Source: an uncultured Pseudomonadota bacterium (GTDB taxonomy: Bacteria > Pseudomonadota > Alphaproteobacteria > Rs-D84). Taken from it: a DNA stretch of 42,820 nucleotides. The notes under the pieces are model-generated. The model was not told the DNA's origin. It was given only the letters and a program-made list of their open reading frames with translations, and ran no database searches. The first letter of the stretch is position 1; each line of letters opens with the position of its first letter. The DNA lies in NCBI GenBank assembly GCA_949296475.1, contig CASFOK010000015.1, forward strand, positions 1 to 42,820, in the 5' to 3' direction. The position numbers and the translations under genes are program-made. Shown here in pieces: positions 7,493 through 16,467 of this stretch.

Positions 7493-9904
7493 ATGGCGAC
7501 TTTAACACTTGGAAAATCAGTAACGGTTGGTGCGGTTCAAAGTAAAAAGGGGGATGCTGTTTTTGTAGAACGGCGTCGTCGCGTTGTTGCACCCGGAAGT
7601 AAAGAATTACGGGATGAACCTGTTACCCCTGCTGTACCACGTAATGCTGCGGATGAAAAGTTGCGTGCCGTGTTAGAGGCGGCCCGTGCGCGCGAAGAAG
7701 AAAGAAAAAAACGCGAAGCCGAAGAATTGGCGCAACGCGCTGCACGCGAAGCAGAAATTGAACGTGAAAATCGCGAATACGAACAAGTGAAAGAACAACT
7801 GGCGGCCCGTGAAACAAATGCCCCCGTTGTTGATGTAACAGAAAATGTCGGTCTTGAAACAAAAGTTACAGAAGAGGTAAACAAAAAAGCGAACGCACAA
7901 TTTGAAAGTCGTCAAAATTCATCCAGAAACAAATTTTCTAGGGATGATGAAGATATTCGCCCGTCAAAGTTTAATAATTATAAAAAAGACTTTAAAAAGT
8001 CCGGAAAGATTTCTTTACATGACATTGTTATCGGCGAAGGCGATGACGAAGACGAAATTGGCATTCGCGGTGCAAACAGACGTCGGTCCGAGGCTTCTTT
8101 GAAAAGGTTTCGTGAAAAAGCCAGGACTGTATTTTCTGCACCACAAAAAGTAGAGCATGTTGTTACATTAGGCGATACCATTACCGTAAAAGATTTGGCC
8201 GCTGCAATGGCGGAAAAAGTTGGTAACGTAATCAAAAAACTGATGGAAATGGGTATGATGGCATCGCAGAATCAATCTATTGATGCCGATACCGCGGAAT
8301 TGATTGCAGGTGAATTCGGGGCCAAGGTAAAACGCGTTGATGTGAAGCCTTATGCCGAACAATTGGAGCGTCAGCCTGATCCACAGCATTTACAACCGCG
8401 TGCACCTGTTGTTACGGTTGTAGGGCACGTTGACCATGGTAAAACATCGTTACTGGATGCTTTTCGTAATGCAAACGTTGCAGCGCGTGAAGCGGGTGGA
8501 ATAACGCAACATGTTTCTGCGTACGAGGTAAAGACGAAATCGGGTGCGATGATAACGTTCTTGGATACGCCTGGACATGAAACATTTACAGCAATGCGTG
8601 CGCGTGGAGCCCAGATGGCAGATATCGTGGTGCTGGTTGTTGCAGCCAACGATTCTATTATGCCCCAGACAATAGAGGCGATTAATCATATTCGTGCCGC
8701 AAAAGTACCCTTTATCGTGGCTATTAATAAAATAGATTTACCAGAGGCGAACCCGCAACGTGTAAAAACCGACTTGTTACAAAAAGAAGTGCAAGTGGAA
8801 GACATGGGTGGCGACATTCAGTGCGTAGAAATATCTGCCACTAAAAAAATCGGTTTGGACAAATTAGAAGAAGCAATTTTATTGCAGGCAGAGTTAATGG
8901 ATTTAAAGGCGGATCCCGATATGCCTGCTGTTGCATACGTGGTAGAAGCAAAAATGGAAAAAGGTTTGGGCGCTGTTGCAACTGTTTTAATAAGACAGGG
9001 GACTTTATCCATTGGTGACATATTCGTCGTTGGCGAGACTTTTGGGCGTGTACGCGGGTTGATTAATTCCGCCGGTGAACGTGTTAAATCTGTTAAACCT
9101 GGACAACCTGCTGTTGTATTAGGTTTGACGTCTGTTCCAAGCGCAGGTGACGATTTGCACGTTATGGAAACGGATGCCCAAGCGCGCGAGGTCGCAGCAT
9201 ATCGTGCACAAAAAGCAAAAGACAAGGCGAACGCTGTTAAACGTTCATCATTGGAAGAATTATTTGCGAAACGTGACGCGAACAAAAAATTGATATTGTC
9301 GGTTGTATTGCGTGCAGATGTGCAAGGCAGTGTAGAAGCGATTAATGATATGCTGAAAGATATCAATACCGATAAAGTAGGGGTAGAGGTTTTGTCTTCC
9401 GGCGTCGGTCAGATTACCGAAGGGGATATTCGTTTGGCTGCTGCGTCTGGTGCGGTCATAATTGCATTTAACGTTCGTGCAGACAGCATGGTGCGTGACA
9501 TGGCGCGTTCCAACGGCGTAGACATTCGTTATCATAGCGTCGTGTATCGTATAACAGACGAAATAAAAGAAATCTTGTCTGGAAAACTGGCGCCAGAAAG
9601 AAAAGAAAACTTTATCGGTTATGCCGATGTCATCGCGTTGTTTACAGTTGGTAAAGGAATACGCGTTGCGGGATGCCGTGTATCCGAAGGCGTTATAAAG
9701 AAAGATGCATTTGTTCGTTTGTTGCGTAATAATGTCGTTATCTATGACGGTAAAATAGGCGAATTGCGCCGTGAAAAGAACGAGGTAAAAGAAGTATCTG
9801 GTTCCGGCGTTGAATTCGGTATGTCTTTTGATAAGTATAATGATTTAAAAGAAGGCGACCGCGTAGAGTGTTACGAAGTGCAAGAAATCAAGGCTCAATT
9901 ATAA
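7493..9904 (+). CDS. infB: Translation initiation factor IF-2
   Basis: This 803-residue GTPase delivers initiator tRNA to the 30S subunit and promotes subunit joining. A short basic N-terminus is followed by a charged, Arg/Glu-rich helical linker (about 45-210), an IF2 N-terminal subdomain (about 220-275) and the G domain: G1 GHVDHGKT near 310, G3 DTPGHE near 357 and G4 NKID near 411. Domains II to IV follow and the C-terminus ends in the typical EVQEIKAQL. Start supported by AAAGGGTGA. The usual downstream genes rbfA, truB and rpsO are absent; a terminator and convergent der follow. Confidence 0.97.
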   Translation: MATLTLGKSVTVGAVQSKKGDAVFVERRRRVVAPGSKELRDEPVTPAVPRNAADEKLRAVLEAARAREEERKKREAEELAQRAAREAEIERENREYEQVKEQLAARETNAPVVDVTENVGLETKVTEEVNKKANAQFESRQNSSRNKFSRDDEDIRPSKFNNYKKDFKKSGKISLHDIVIGEGDDEDEIGIRGANRRRSEASLKRFREKARTVFSAPQKVEHVVTLGDTITVKDLAAAMAEKVGNVIKKLMEMGMMASQNQSIDADTAELIAGEFGAKVKRVDVKPYAEQLERQPDPQHLQPRAPVVTVVGHVDHGKTSLLDAFRNANVAAREAGGITQHVSAYEVKTKSGAMITFLDTPGHETFTAMRARGAQMADIVVLVVAANDSIMPQTIEAINHIRAAKVPFIVAINKIDLPEANPQRVKTDLLQKEVQVEDMGGDIQCVEISATKKIGLDKLEEAILLQAELMDLKADPDMPAVAYVVEAKMEKGLGAVATVLIRQGTLSIGDIFVVGETFGRVRGLINSAGERVKSVKPGQPAVVLGLTSVPSAGDDLHVMETDAQAREVAAYRAQKAKDKANAVKRSSLEELFAKRDANKKLILSVVLRADVQGSVEAINDMLKDINTDKVGVEVLSSGVGQITEGDIRLAAASGAVIIAFNVRADSMVRDMARSNGVDIRYHSVVYRITDEIKEILSGKLAPERKENFIGYADVIALFTVGKGIRVAGCRVSEGVIKKDAFVRLLRNNVVIYDGKIGELRREKNEVKEVSGSGVEFGMSFDKYNDLKEGDRVECYEVQEIKAQL

Positions 9905-9909
9905 TAAAA

Positions 9910-9937
9910 AATAACCCGTGCTTGAAGACGGGTTATT
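9910..9937. terminator. Intrinsic terminator between convergent infB and der
   Basis: AATAACCCGT (9910-9919) pairs with ACGGGTTATT (9928-9937) around an 8-nt loop. Flanking A/T-rich sequence allows it to serve infB, and possibly der from the other side. Confidence 0.75.
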
Positions 9938-9966
9938 CTGTGTCGGTATGAGATTGATAATTGCTA

Positions 9967-11295
9967 TCAATCGTATGGATTATTATCTTTTTTATACTCT
10001 ATTGCAATAGGTAAGTGTTCCCAATGCAGCGCATTCGCTAAACCGCGTCGCAGGTATCGCGTATAAGATTCCGGTATGTCTGACGCCCCGCCTACATTGA
10101 TTGTGATTTTCATTGGATGTCGTCCTGTTTGACGCGCAAATTTTATTTTCATCGGGCGTTTTAGTCTGGACATTGGTGGTTGCCTATCGGCGACCAGTTT
10201 TTCAATGATTTTATTTATTAAACTGGTTGGCGCATCGCTGTTTGAAATGTCGTATTGTTCATATACGCGACGGAACATATTTCTGACCCCGCTGCCAGTT
10301 TCCGCAGAAATTGCAAAAATCAAAGGTTTTATAATTTGATGAAATGAATTTGTAAATTGGTGTTTTAATTTTAACAGTTTTTCATCACGTTCTGATTGTT
10401 CTATCAGGTCCCATTTGTTTAAAGCAACGCATAATATTTTGCCGGCATCGTATACGCGCGCGGCGATTCCCAATGCTTGATTTTCAATGTTTTTTGTTGC
10501 ATCAACTACTAAAATAACGATGTCGGATTTTTCAATGGCGTCCAAAGATTTTAATGCTGACAAAGTTTCTACATCGTCTTTGATGCCTGCTTTGCGTCGC
10601 AATCCTGCTGTGTCCATCAAGATTATATTTCTGCCGTAAAATTGCGTTGGGATTTTTACTGTGTCTCTTGTGATTCCAGGAGCGTCCATAACGATTTGTC
10701 GTTTTTCACCCAGTACATAATTGACCAAAGTGGATTTACCGACATTTGGCTGACCGAGAATTGCAACTTTTATTTTTTGTTGATTTTCTGGGGCGGGTGT
10801 ACTGATTGAATCGCCTGCTTTATTATCTACGAATTCATATATTTTATCAAAGCCTGTTTTATGCTCGGCCGAGATTAACACGGGTTCACCAAAGCCAAGT
10901 TTATAAAATTCGTGTATATTAGACAGTCTTTTTTCAGATTCCGCCTTGTTTATTAATAACATTACAGGGGCTTTTGTCTTTCTGCGTACTAATTTAGCCC
11001 AATCAAGGTCTTCGTTTGTCAGACCTGTACGACCGTCTACGACAAACAAGACGATGTCGGAATTTGTGATTGCGTTTATCGCCATATTCGTAGAATCCAG
11101 CCCGATTCCAGATTTCGTATTTTCCAATCCTGCCGTATCAAATATTTGATATGGTCTGTCACGCATAGTGCCAGAAATAGTATCACGCGTTACCCCTGGT
11201 CTGTCGTGTACCAAAGCGTCACGTGTACCCGTTAATCCATTGAACAGTGTTGATTTTCCTGTATTAGGGCGACCTGCGATAGTTATTTTTAACAT
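9967..11295 (-). CDS. der: Ribosome-assembly GTPase Der (EngA)
   Basis: The protein carries two tandem GTPase domains, the hallmark of Der, needed for 50S maturation. The first P-loop is GRPNTGKST near the N-terminus, the second GQPNVGKST near residue 180; NKAE and NKWD are the G4 motifs and DTAGL occurs in both G3 sites. A KH-like C-terminal domain ends the protein. The start at 11295 (MLKITIAGRPN, 442 residues) is chosen because it has GGA about 9 nt upstream and sits downstream of the promoter at 11320-11347; an ATG at 11307 is the alternative. A start at 11331 would lie upstream of the -10 element. Its neighbourhood with YfgM- and BamB-like genes matches the known yfgM-bamB-der cluster. 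Confidence 0.95.
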   Translation of the reverse strand: MLKITIAGRPNTGKSTLFNGLTGTRDALVHDRPGVTRDTISGTMRDRPYQIFDTAGLENTKSGIGLDSTNMAINAITNSDIVLFVVDGRTGLTNEDLDWAKLVRRKTKAPVMLLINKAESEKRLSNIHEFYKLGFGEPVLISAEHKTGFDKIYEFVDNKAGDSISTPAPENQQKIKVAILGQPNVGKSTLVNYVLGEKRQIVMDAPGITRDTVKIPTQFYGRNIILMDTAGLRRKAGIKDDVETLSALKSLDAIEKSDIVILVVDATKNIENQALGIAARVYDAGKILCVALNKWDLIEQSERDEKLLKLKHQFTNSFHQIIKPLIFAISAETGSGVRNMFRRVYEQYDISNSDAPTSLINKIIEKLVADRQPPMSRLKRPMKIKFARQTGRHPMKITINVGGASDIPESYTRYLRRGLANALHWEHLPIAIEYKKDNNPYD

Positions 11296-11319
11296 TACTT
11301 TTTCCATTGATTTTTTTTT

Positions 11320-11347
11320 ATTATAAAGCAAAAATATAAATAATCAA
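11320..11347 (-). promoter_or_regulatory. Promoter of der
   Basis: On the minus strand TTGATT (11347-11342) and TATAAT (11325-11320) are 16 bp apart. The predicted transcript starts near 11313, just ahead of the two plausible der start codons. Confidence 0.6.
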
Positions 11348-11362
11348 ATAGGGACATAGATT

Positions 11363-11956
11363 ATGAAAAGAATAAAAAATGCTTTTAAACATATAAAAAA
11401 CATTTTAATAAACCCAAAGTTGTATTTTACAAAAATAGTTGCCGACGGAAACATGGACGAGTCTATGTTAAAGGCTTTTATATACGGCTTGTTGGGTGGA
11501 TGTTTGGTTTTGTTGTTACGTCTAATCGGCGGGGCGACAATAACCATCAGCGCTGTATTTTCAGCGGTTATAATTGTACCGGTATTGGCGGTTGCCTTGT
11601 TGTTTGTTATGGGCGGCTTGTTAATGTTAGTGTCTGAAATTACGGGCGGTGAACGAGATTGGGAAATCGCGATAAAAGGGCTTGCGTCGGTTTTCTTTAT
11701 TTATCCGGTTATATTGGTATTGAATGCTTTGGCCTTTAATTGTACATCTATGTGGGTTATAAGTTTATTGGTTGATGCGTATGTTTTGTTCTTGTTTTAT
11801 AATATTGCTGTTTATTGTATGCGCGGTAAAAAGTTGAGCGTAATAATTGTTATTGGCATATTTGCTGTGTTTTTAATAACTGTTTATGCGACAGATTATC
11901 GTATCGGTTGGTTTATGCTAAAAAACACCAGCGCTACGTTGGCATGTTTGTTATAA
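11363..11956 (+). CDS. Yip1-like integral membrane protein
   Basis: The 197-residue product starts with a basic amphipathic stretch containing an INPKLYFTKI segment, which resembles the start of Yip1/YckC-like domains. About five hydrophobic helices follow (roughly 40-65, 70-95, 112-132, 135-155 and 160-178). Yip1-family proteins in bacteria have no settled function. It is transcribed divergently from der, starts after AGGGAC, and is followed by a bidirectional terminator. It is inserted between der and the bamB-like gene, which are usually adjacent. Confidence 0.6.
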   Translation: MKRIKNAFKHIKNILINPKLYFTKIVADGNMDESMLKAFIYGLLGGCLVLLLRLIGGATITISAVFSAVIIVPVLAVALLFVMGGLLMLVSEITGGERDWEIAIKGLASVFFIYPVILVLNALAFNCTSMWVISLLVDAYVLFLFYNIAVYCMRGKKLSVIIVIGIFAVFLITVYATDYRIGWFMLKNTSATLACLL

Positions 11957-11983
11957 AATAGTGGCTTTTTATATGATGATATA

Positions 11984-12003
11984 AAACCCGCAGGTGCGGG
12001 TTT
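11984..12003. terminator. Bidirectional intrinsic terminator
   Basis: AAACCCGC (11984-11991) and GCGGGTTT (11996-12003) flank an AGGT loop, with T-rich sequence after it on the plus strand and A-rich sequence before it. It separates the Yip1-like gene from the convergent BamB-like gene. Confidence 0.8.
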
Positions 12004-12005
12004 AT

Positions 12006-12734
12006 TTATTTTATTATGTTACCGTTTTCTGCGTTTATTTTTTGCTTGTGTACGGTAATTACTTTATCTTTATACACGGGTTTAGATTGTTTAGATACTT
12101 CCGTGCGCCAATATACAGCACCATCCTTGTTTCTGATTGCGTATAGATGATTGTCAGTTGAAACGACAAAAGAAACATTATCCGTTATCGTAAAAGGTAC
12201 CGCAACGCCGATAGGTAAACACCAACGTTTATCACCTGAATAAGCATTTATTTTGCAAAAAGCGTCACCCAGACCGCCCGCATAAACGTCGTTACCTTGG
12301 ACGACAATCGGCGCGATAATGTCCACTATGGATGCGCCACCGGTCATATTGCTGGTACGATATATATCTGATATCCATGATATTTTTTTTGTTTTTGGGT
12401 TTATTTTTATTAATTCACCCGTGGTTAATCCGGCATATACGTAACCTTTATCGCATACGGGTTGTTGCGAACTTTTTACAGAATTATTAGTAGGAAACCC
12501 GCTGAATATTTTTTTATCGCCGTCCCATATAACATTCGTAGAATCTTGGGTATATGGACAGTCTTCTGATGTTGTAACAGATATGTTTTCCGGTAAATTT
12601 TGGATACTTTCGTTTAAAACGTTTATATCCGATTCATTAAAGATGGCGGTCCTGGTTCCCGGTAATATCGGGTCATGTTCAGAACACGCGCAAAGACCGA
12701 TTAAGCAAGCAATGAAAGCGACGTTTTTTCGCAT
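12006..12734 (-). CDS. bamB: Short BamB-like PQQ-repeat lipoprotein
   Basis: The 242-residue product has a lipoprotein signal peptide ending in the lipobox LCAC (Cys17). Later segments are PQQ-type beta-propeller blades: GYVYAGLTTGELIKINPKTK, a DVYAGGLGDAFCKINAYSGDKRW blade and a HLYAIRNKDGAVYWRTEV blade. BamB is the propeller lipoprotein of the outer-membrane protein insertion machine. The order YfgM-like, BamB-like, then der downstream matches E. coli yfgM-bamB-der. Typical BamB is about 390-450 residues with eight blades, so this one is little more than half length, yet it ends at a normal stop just before a terminator. The start follows AAGGATT. It could instead be a distinct small PQQ protein. 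Confidence 0.7.
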   Translation of the reverse strand: MRKNVAFIACLIGLCACSEHDPILPGTRTAIFNESDINVLNESIQNLPENISVTTSEDCPYTQDSTNVIWDGDKKIFSGFPTNNSVKSSQQPVCDKGYVYAGLTTGELIKINPKTKKISWISDIYRTSNMTGGASIVDIIAPIVVQGNDVYAGGLGDAFCKINAYSGDKRWCLPIGVAVPFTITDNVSFVVSTDNHLYAIRNKDGAVYWRTEVSKQSKPVYKDKVITVHKQKINAENGNIIK

Positions 12735-12746
12735 GGTTATGAATCC

Positions 12747-13397
12747 TTATCTTAATGATTGTGCAGAAGCGGATATAACGGCAGGTGCCGAATCATCATT
12801 GATTATTTTATCTAGCCATTTATTTGCATTTTCTCTGTCACCAGCACTGATATATTTCTGTGCGATTGTTAGTCTGCTGGTGTAATAAAAAGGAGATTTT
12901 TTCGTGTTTAAAGGTTCCAGATAATCTTCTACTTGTTGCGGTGTCATATCGTCGCCTTTTATGCCGATTATATGAATGCGTGCTAAATCTCTGAAATCGT
13001 GTGTATGACCGTCTTGGGCCAACTTTTCCAGTTTTTTAATATCGTTGTCTATTAAATACGCTTGAAAAAGTGCCAAGTCTGCAGTTGCGCCGGATGTATC
13101 TTCTGATAACGCGGCCAAAGCATTTGCGTCAACAGATGACACGGCGGTCTCATAAGTTGTGGCGACCGCGTTTTTGTTGTTATTGTGCACGCGTACACCG
13201 ATTTGGATGGCCGTTACTATAATCAATATCCCCAAAGCACCGGCAATTAAATGACGATAGTATTTCTTTACAAAAGCGTGAGTTTTTTCGTTGTTAACTT
13301 CTTCCCATACTTCGCGATAAAGCGCGTCTTCGGCGTATTCTTCGCGGGACTTTTTCTTTGGTTTCATGTTTTTATTTCTTTCCAAAATAGATGCCAT
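12747..13397 (-). CDS. YfgM-like membrane-anchored periplasmic protein
   Basis: The 216-residue product has a cytoplasmic N-terminus, one membrane helix at about residues 50-70 (HLIAGALGILIIVTAIQIGV) and a helical periplasmic domain. This is the layout of YfgM, a TPR-like ancillary factor of the Sec translocon and periplasmic chaperones. The conserved pattern LALFQAYLID and DLARIHIIGI fits the family. The start at 13397 is backed by AGGAGA. It lies 12 bp upstream of the BamB-like gene in one operon. It diverges from rpoH across about 67 bp. Confidence 0.78.
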   Translation of the reverse strand: MASILERNKNMKPKKKSREEYAEDALYREVWEEVNNEKTHAFVKKYYRHLIAGALGILIIVTAIQIGVRVHNNNKNAVATTYETAVSSVDANALAALSEDTSGATADLALFQAYLIDNDIKKLEKLAQDGHTHDFRDLARIHIIGIKGDDMTPQQVEDYLEPLNTKKSPFYYTSRLTIAQKYISAGDRENANKWLDKIINDDSAPAVISASAQSLR

Positions 13398-13427
13398 GGA
13401 AAAATCTCCTGTGTTTGTATTGGTACC

Positions 13428-13455
13428 TTGATAAATCTTATTTTATTGGTATACT
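13428..13455 (+). promoter_or_regulatory. Promoter of rpoH with -10 close to the start codon
   Basis: TTGATA (13428-13433) and TATACT (13450-13455) are 16 bp apart. The rpoH ATG begins 9 nt after the -10 hexamer and no Shine-Dalgarno lies between, so the transcript is predicted to be leaderless or nearly so. Confidence 0.7.
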
Positions 13456-13464
13456 ATAAAAGTT

Positions 13465-14376
13465 ATGAAAAAGCAAATCAAGAACGCTTTACCAGTTGTA
13501 CAAAATCAAAATCTTGTCGTTGCGCATAATGTCAACGAAGATGCTGGCTTGTCGCAATACATCCAAGAAATACAAAAATTCCCAATTTTAACCGCCGAAG
13601 AGGAATATGAATATGCAAACAAGTGGGTTAAAAACCAAGACGCCATTGCTGCAGAGAAGTTGCTGGCCAGTCATCTACGGTTGGTTGTATCTGTGGCTTA
13701 TGATTTTAGGAATTACGGCATTCCTGTATCGGAATTGATTGCCAGCGGAAATATGGGGTTAATGCAGGCGTTACAAAAGTTTGATCCCGAAAAGGGGTTT
13801 CGTTTTTCTACGTATGCGATGTTTTGGATAAAGGCAGAGATGTACGAAACGATTTTAAATAATTGGTCTATTGTTAAAATTGGCACTTCTGCGAATCAGA
13901 AAAGGGTATTTTTTAATTTGTCGCGTGCGAAACGGGCCTTGGGCATAATGGATAAAAATCTGTCAGAAGAACAAACGCGACAAATAGCAGATTATTTGAA
14001 CGTTCCAGAAAATGACGTTAAACGTATGTCAACGCGTATATCCGCCCGTGACGTTTCTTTGAACGCGCCTATGCATTCGGATTCTGAAATGCATGACGTG
14101 CTGTCTAATATGCCCGACGAAAAGGTCGGGATAGAGGATACCATAGAACAGATGCAATTGCGTCACCGTGGTTTTGAACTGCTGAAAAAGCATCTTGCAA
14201 AATTGCCGGAAAGGGACAGGGAAATACTAAAAGCGCGACGATTATCAGACCCTGCGGTAACGCTTGAATCTTTGTCACAAAAGTATGGGATATCGCGTGA
14301 AAGGGTAAGACAGATAGAAGAGCGGGCTTTTAACAAACTAAAAAGTGAAATATTAAAAGAAACCCAGGGAAGTTGA
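13465..14376 (+). CDS. rpoH: RNA polymerase heat-shock sigma factor RpoH (sigma-32)
   Basis: The 303-residue protein has sigma-70 regions 1.2 to 4.2. Region 2 (about 65-130) contains LRLVVSVAYDFRNYG and FSTYAMFWIKAEM. Residues 144-157 (NQKRVFFNLSRAKR) match the RpoH box that separates sigma-32 from RpoD and FliA. Region 4.2 holds the helix-turn-helix SLSQKYGISRERVRQIEERA. It should direct transcription of chaperone and protease genes. The ATG is 9 nt from a good -10 with no ribosome-binding site, unlike the porin gene 4 bp downstream. Confidence 0.93.
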   Translation: MKKQIKNALPVVQNQNLVVAHNVNEDAGLSQYIQEIQKFPILTAEEEYEYANKWVKNQDAIAAEKLLASHLRLVVSVAYDFRNYGIPVSELIASGNMGLMQALQKFDPEKGFRFSTYAMFWIKAEMYETILNNWSIVKIGTSANQKRVFFNLSRAKRALGIMDKNLSEEQTRQIADYLNVPENDVKRMSTRISARDVSLNAPMHSDSEMHDVLSNMPDEKVGIEDTIEQMQLRHRGFELLKKHLAKLPERDREILKARRLSDPAVTLESLSQKYGISRERVRQIEERAFNKLKSEILKETQGS

Positions 14377-14380
14377 TAAA

Positions 14381-15418
14381 ATGAGTCTTTCTTACAGGTA
14401 TGGTATAAAAGTCTGTGCTGCGTCCGTAATCGTGTTGGCGGCCACTACGTCTGCGCATGCAATTCAATACAATAACGGCAGATTCGCTTTGAAATTAAAT
14501 GGTTATGCTACTGGTGGGGTATTAGAGCAAAAATTAAATACCACAGATGTTATTGGTGACTGGCGTTTGCGTACGCAAATGAATTATGCAGTTGCATCCG
14601 GGCAAACGTTAGGTTTGGTTTACGCGATAGATGCGGCGGCAATTGATGAAGATAAATTTATGAGAGAAGCGTTTGGCTTATGGGAACACAAGAATTATGG
14701 TCGCATAGAATTGGGATTTACCGATTCTGTTGCACGTAAGTTAGGGGTTGGCTTGCCTGATGTTGGTGGGTTGCGTGTAAATGATAAGCCGTTGTTTTAC
14801 AAAGTGATTGAACCCGATGGTCCCGTAATTTCTGATACGACGATTACAACTGGGCGCAGTGCTTTGCGTACAAATATTGTATCTGTTCCAAAGCGTGGCA
14901 TACAATATGGTTTATCTGTTGCGGGGATAACAGATGATTATGATTATGCGATAGATGCAGCGTTAAAAATTAGACAACCGGACGGCAAGATAAAAACGGC
15001 TTTTTCATTTGGGGCTTCTTTTATGGACAAGCCTGACAATTATCGGACAGATTCGTTTTCACCGCTTGTAACGGCGGATTGGCGTGCGCAATTATCTGGC
15101 GGAATGAATTTGCAGTACAACAGTTGGGTATGGGGTGCGTCCGCACGGTTGATTTATGATGAAAAACCGATTGGACCTGTTTCAGATGGTTTGGCATTGG
15201 GAACGGGCGTCAGTTACGATATATTAAATTACAGTATATCGCTGACTTATATTTTTTCTGATACGGGCGTATGGAATCGCGACGTGAAGGATTATATGGA
15301 CCACACGGCAGTTGCTTCATTTAGATATAAATATAGTCAATACATAGATGGTTGGGTGTCGCTTGGTATAACGACAGAAACGCCCTTTGTATCTGTTGGG
15401 TTACGTTTAGTGTTTTAA
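14381..15418 (+). CDS. Porin-like outer-membrane beta-barrel protein
   Basis: The 345-residue product has a signal peptide with AHA cleavage site at about residue 27. It continues with amphipathic beta strands resembling Gram-negative general porins (FALKLNGYATGG at the start, GRIELGFTDS in the first third) and ends in phenylalanine (VGLRLVF), the usual sorting signal for the Bam machine. It begins 4 bp after the rpoH stop, preceded by GGGAAG, so it is likely cotranscribed with the heat-shock sigma gene. The channel specificity cannot be read from the sequence. A terminator follows at once. Confidence 0.72.
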   Translation: MSLSYRYGIKVCAASVIVLAATTSAHAIQYNNGRFALKLNGYATGGVLEQKLNTTDVIGDWRLRTQMNYAVASGQTLGLVYAIDAAAIDEDKFMREAFGLWEHKNYGRIELGFTDSVARKLGVGLPDVGGLRVNDKPLFYKVIEPDGPVISDTTITTGRSALRTNIVSVPKRGIQYGLSVAGITDDYDYAIDAALKIRQPDGKIKTAFSFGASFMDKPDNYRTDSFSPLVTADWRAQLSGGMNLQYNSWVWGASARLIYDEKPIGPVSDGLALGTGVSYDILNYSISLTYIFSDTGVWNRDVKDYMDHTAVASFRYKYSQYIDGWVSLGITTETPFVSVGLRLVF

Positions 15419-15443
15419 AAAACCCGCTTTTGCGGGTTTTTTT
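15417..15443. terminator. Bidirectional intrinsic terminator
   Basis: An 11-bp stem (15417-15427 with 15432-15442) holding ACCCGC/GCGGGT is flanked by A and T runs. It serves both the porin-like gene and the converging TPR gene, whose stop codon overlaps its T tract. Confidence 0.9.
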
Positions 15444-16437
15444 ATTTAACGCCTGCCAGCAGTTTTTCAATTCTTTCAACACTGGCTTTATCCATTAAGG
15501 CAGAAGCAATCATATAGGCAGATTGCAAATCATTTCGTGCCGCTTCTTTATCGTTCAGTTTTACGTTTAAGGCGGCCGATTTTTCAAAGTACGACATTGC
15601 TTGGCTGGACAATAACTCTCTATCTGCTGCGGTAGTTACGCCTTCTATTTGTTCGGATATGACGCGAATTGCGCTGGCGTAATCGTTAATCGCTTTGACA
15701 TAGTTGTTTTTTGCTGTATAAGCCTCGGCCCGTTCGGCGTATACAGACGCGCTGACTTTACCGTCTTGTCTTGCCAAAGAGTTTGTATAATCTGCTATTG
15801 CACCGTCCCAGTTTTTAAGCCACAAGTTTAATTGACCGCGTTTTGCATATAAATCACGCAGTTGTAATATTGCGCTTGGTTTTTCTGTTTGTGCCGCCAA
15901 AGCGTTGTTTATGTCGCTTAGCGCGGTTTCATAATCTTCTAAACGCATATTTAATAGTGCCCTGTCATAATATGCGACTGCGTTTAAATTATCTTGTTCA
16001 ATAACCGTATTAAAGTCAATCAGCGCCTGTCTGTAATTGCCAAGTTGCATATATGCTTCCCCGCGCAGAATATAGGTGTTATCATCTTTGTTTCCGGCTT
16101 CAATTGCAGCGTTCAGGTCTGTAATCGCTTCTTCTACGTTACCAGCCAGTAATTTAGTTTTCCCGGATTCGTAATAATCGTTTGCTTGTAATAAGGTCTC
16201 TTCTGTTATTTCAGGGGTTTGTGGTGTATTCGTCGGCGTCAAAGAAGAATGACTGCGCCCTAAAATATAAAAAGTTGCCGCAATAAAGAATAAAATTATG
16301 AACCAATAAACATAAATTGAAAAAGACCAATTTTGATTTTGTGCTTTTTTTAAACTTTGCGCTTCGTTTACTTTCTTTCCAACGATGGTATTGTTTTTCA
16401 ATTGCGCGTTTTTTTGTTTAGAGACATTTTTTTTCAT
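15442..16437 (-). CDS. Membrane-anchored TPR protein
   Basis: The product (331 residues from the ATG at 16437) has a basic, Lys/Asn-rich cytoplasmic tail, one membrane helix (about residues 40-60, YVYWFIILFFIAATFYIL) and five or so tetratricopeptide repeats, for example the NYRQALIDFNTVIEQ and DYETALSDINNALAAQ repeats. TPR domains act as protein-protein scaffolds; the partner is unknown. The chosen start has GGAAGGGAG 7 nt upstream; the upstream in-frame ATG at 16455 overlaps that site. It follows the RluB-like gene by 30 bp in an apparent three-gene operon with rsmE. Confidence 0.75.
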   Translation of the reverse strand: MKKNVSKQKNAQLKNNTIVGKKVNEAQSLKKAQNQNWSFSIYVYWFIILFFIAATFYILGRSHSSLTPTNTPQTPEITEETLLQANDYYESGKTKLLAGNVEEAITDLNAAIEAGNKDDNTYILRGEAYMQLGNYRQALIDFNTVIEQDNLNAVAYYDRALLNMRLEDYETALSDINNALAAQTEKPSAILQLRDLYAKRGQLNLWLKNWDGAIADYTNSLARQDGKVSASVYAERAEAYTAKNNYVKAINDYASAIRVISEQIEGVTTAADRELLSSQAMSYFEKSAALNVKLNDKEAARNDLQSAYMIASALMDKASVERIEKLLAGVK

Positions 16438-16467
16438 AATAAAACTCCCTTCCATTTATAAAGAATA

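Noticed and set aside
7537-7884. Open frames on the minus strand inside the infB N-terminal linker
   Set aside because: Low-complexity Arg/Ser/Phe-rich translations that mirror the Glu/Arg-rich codons of infB; no start signals.
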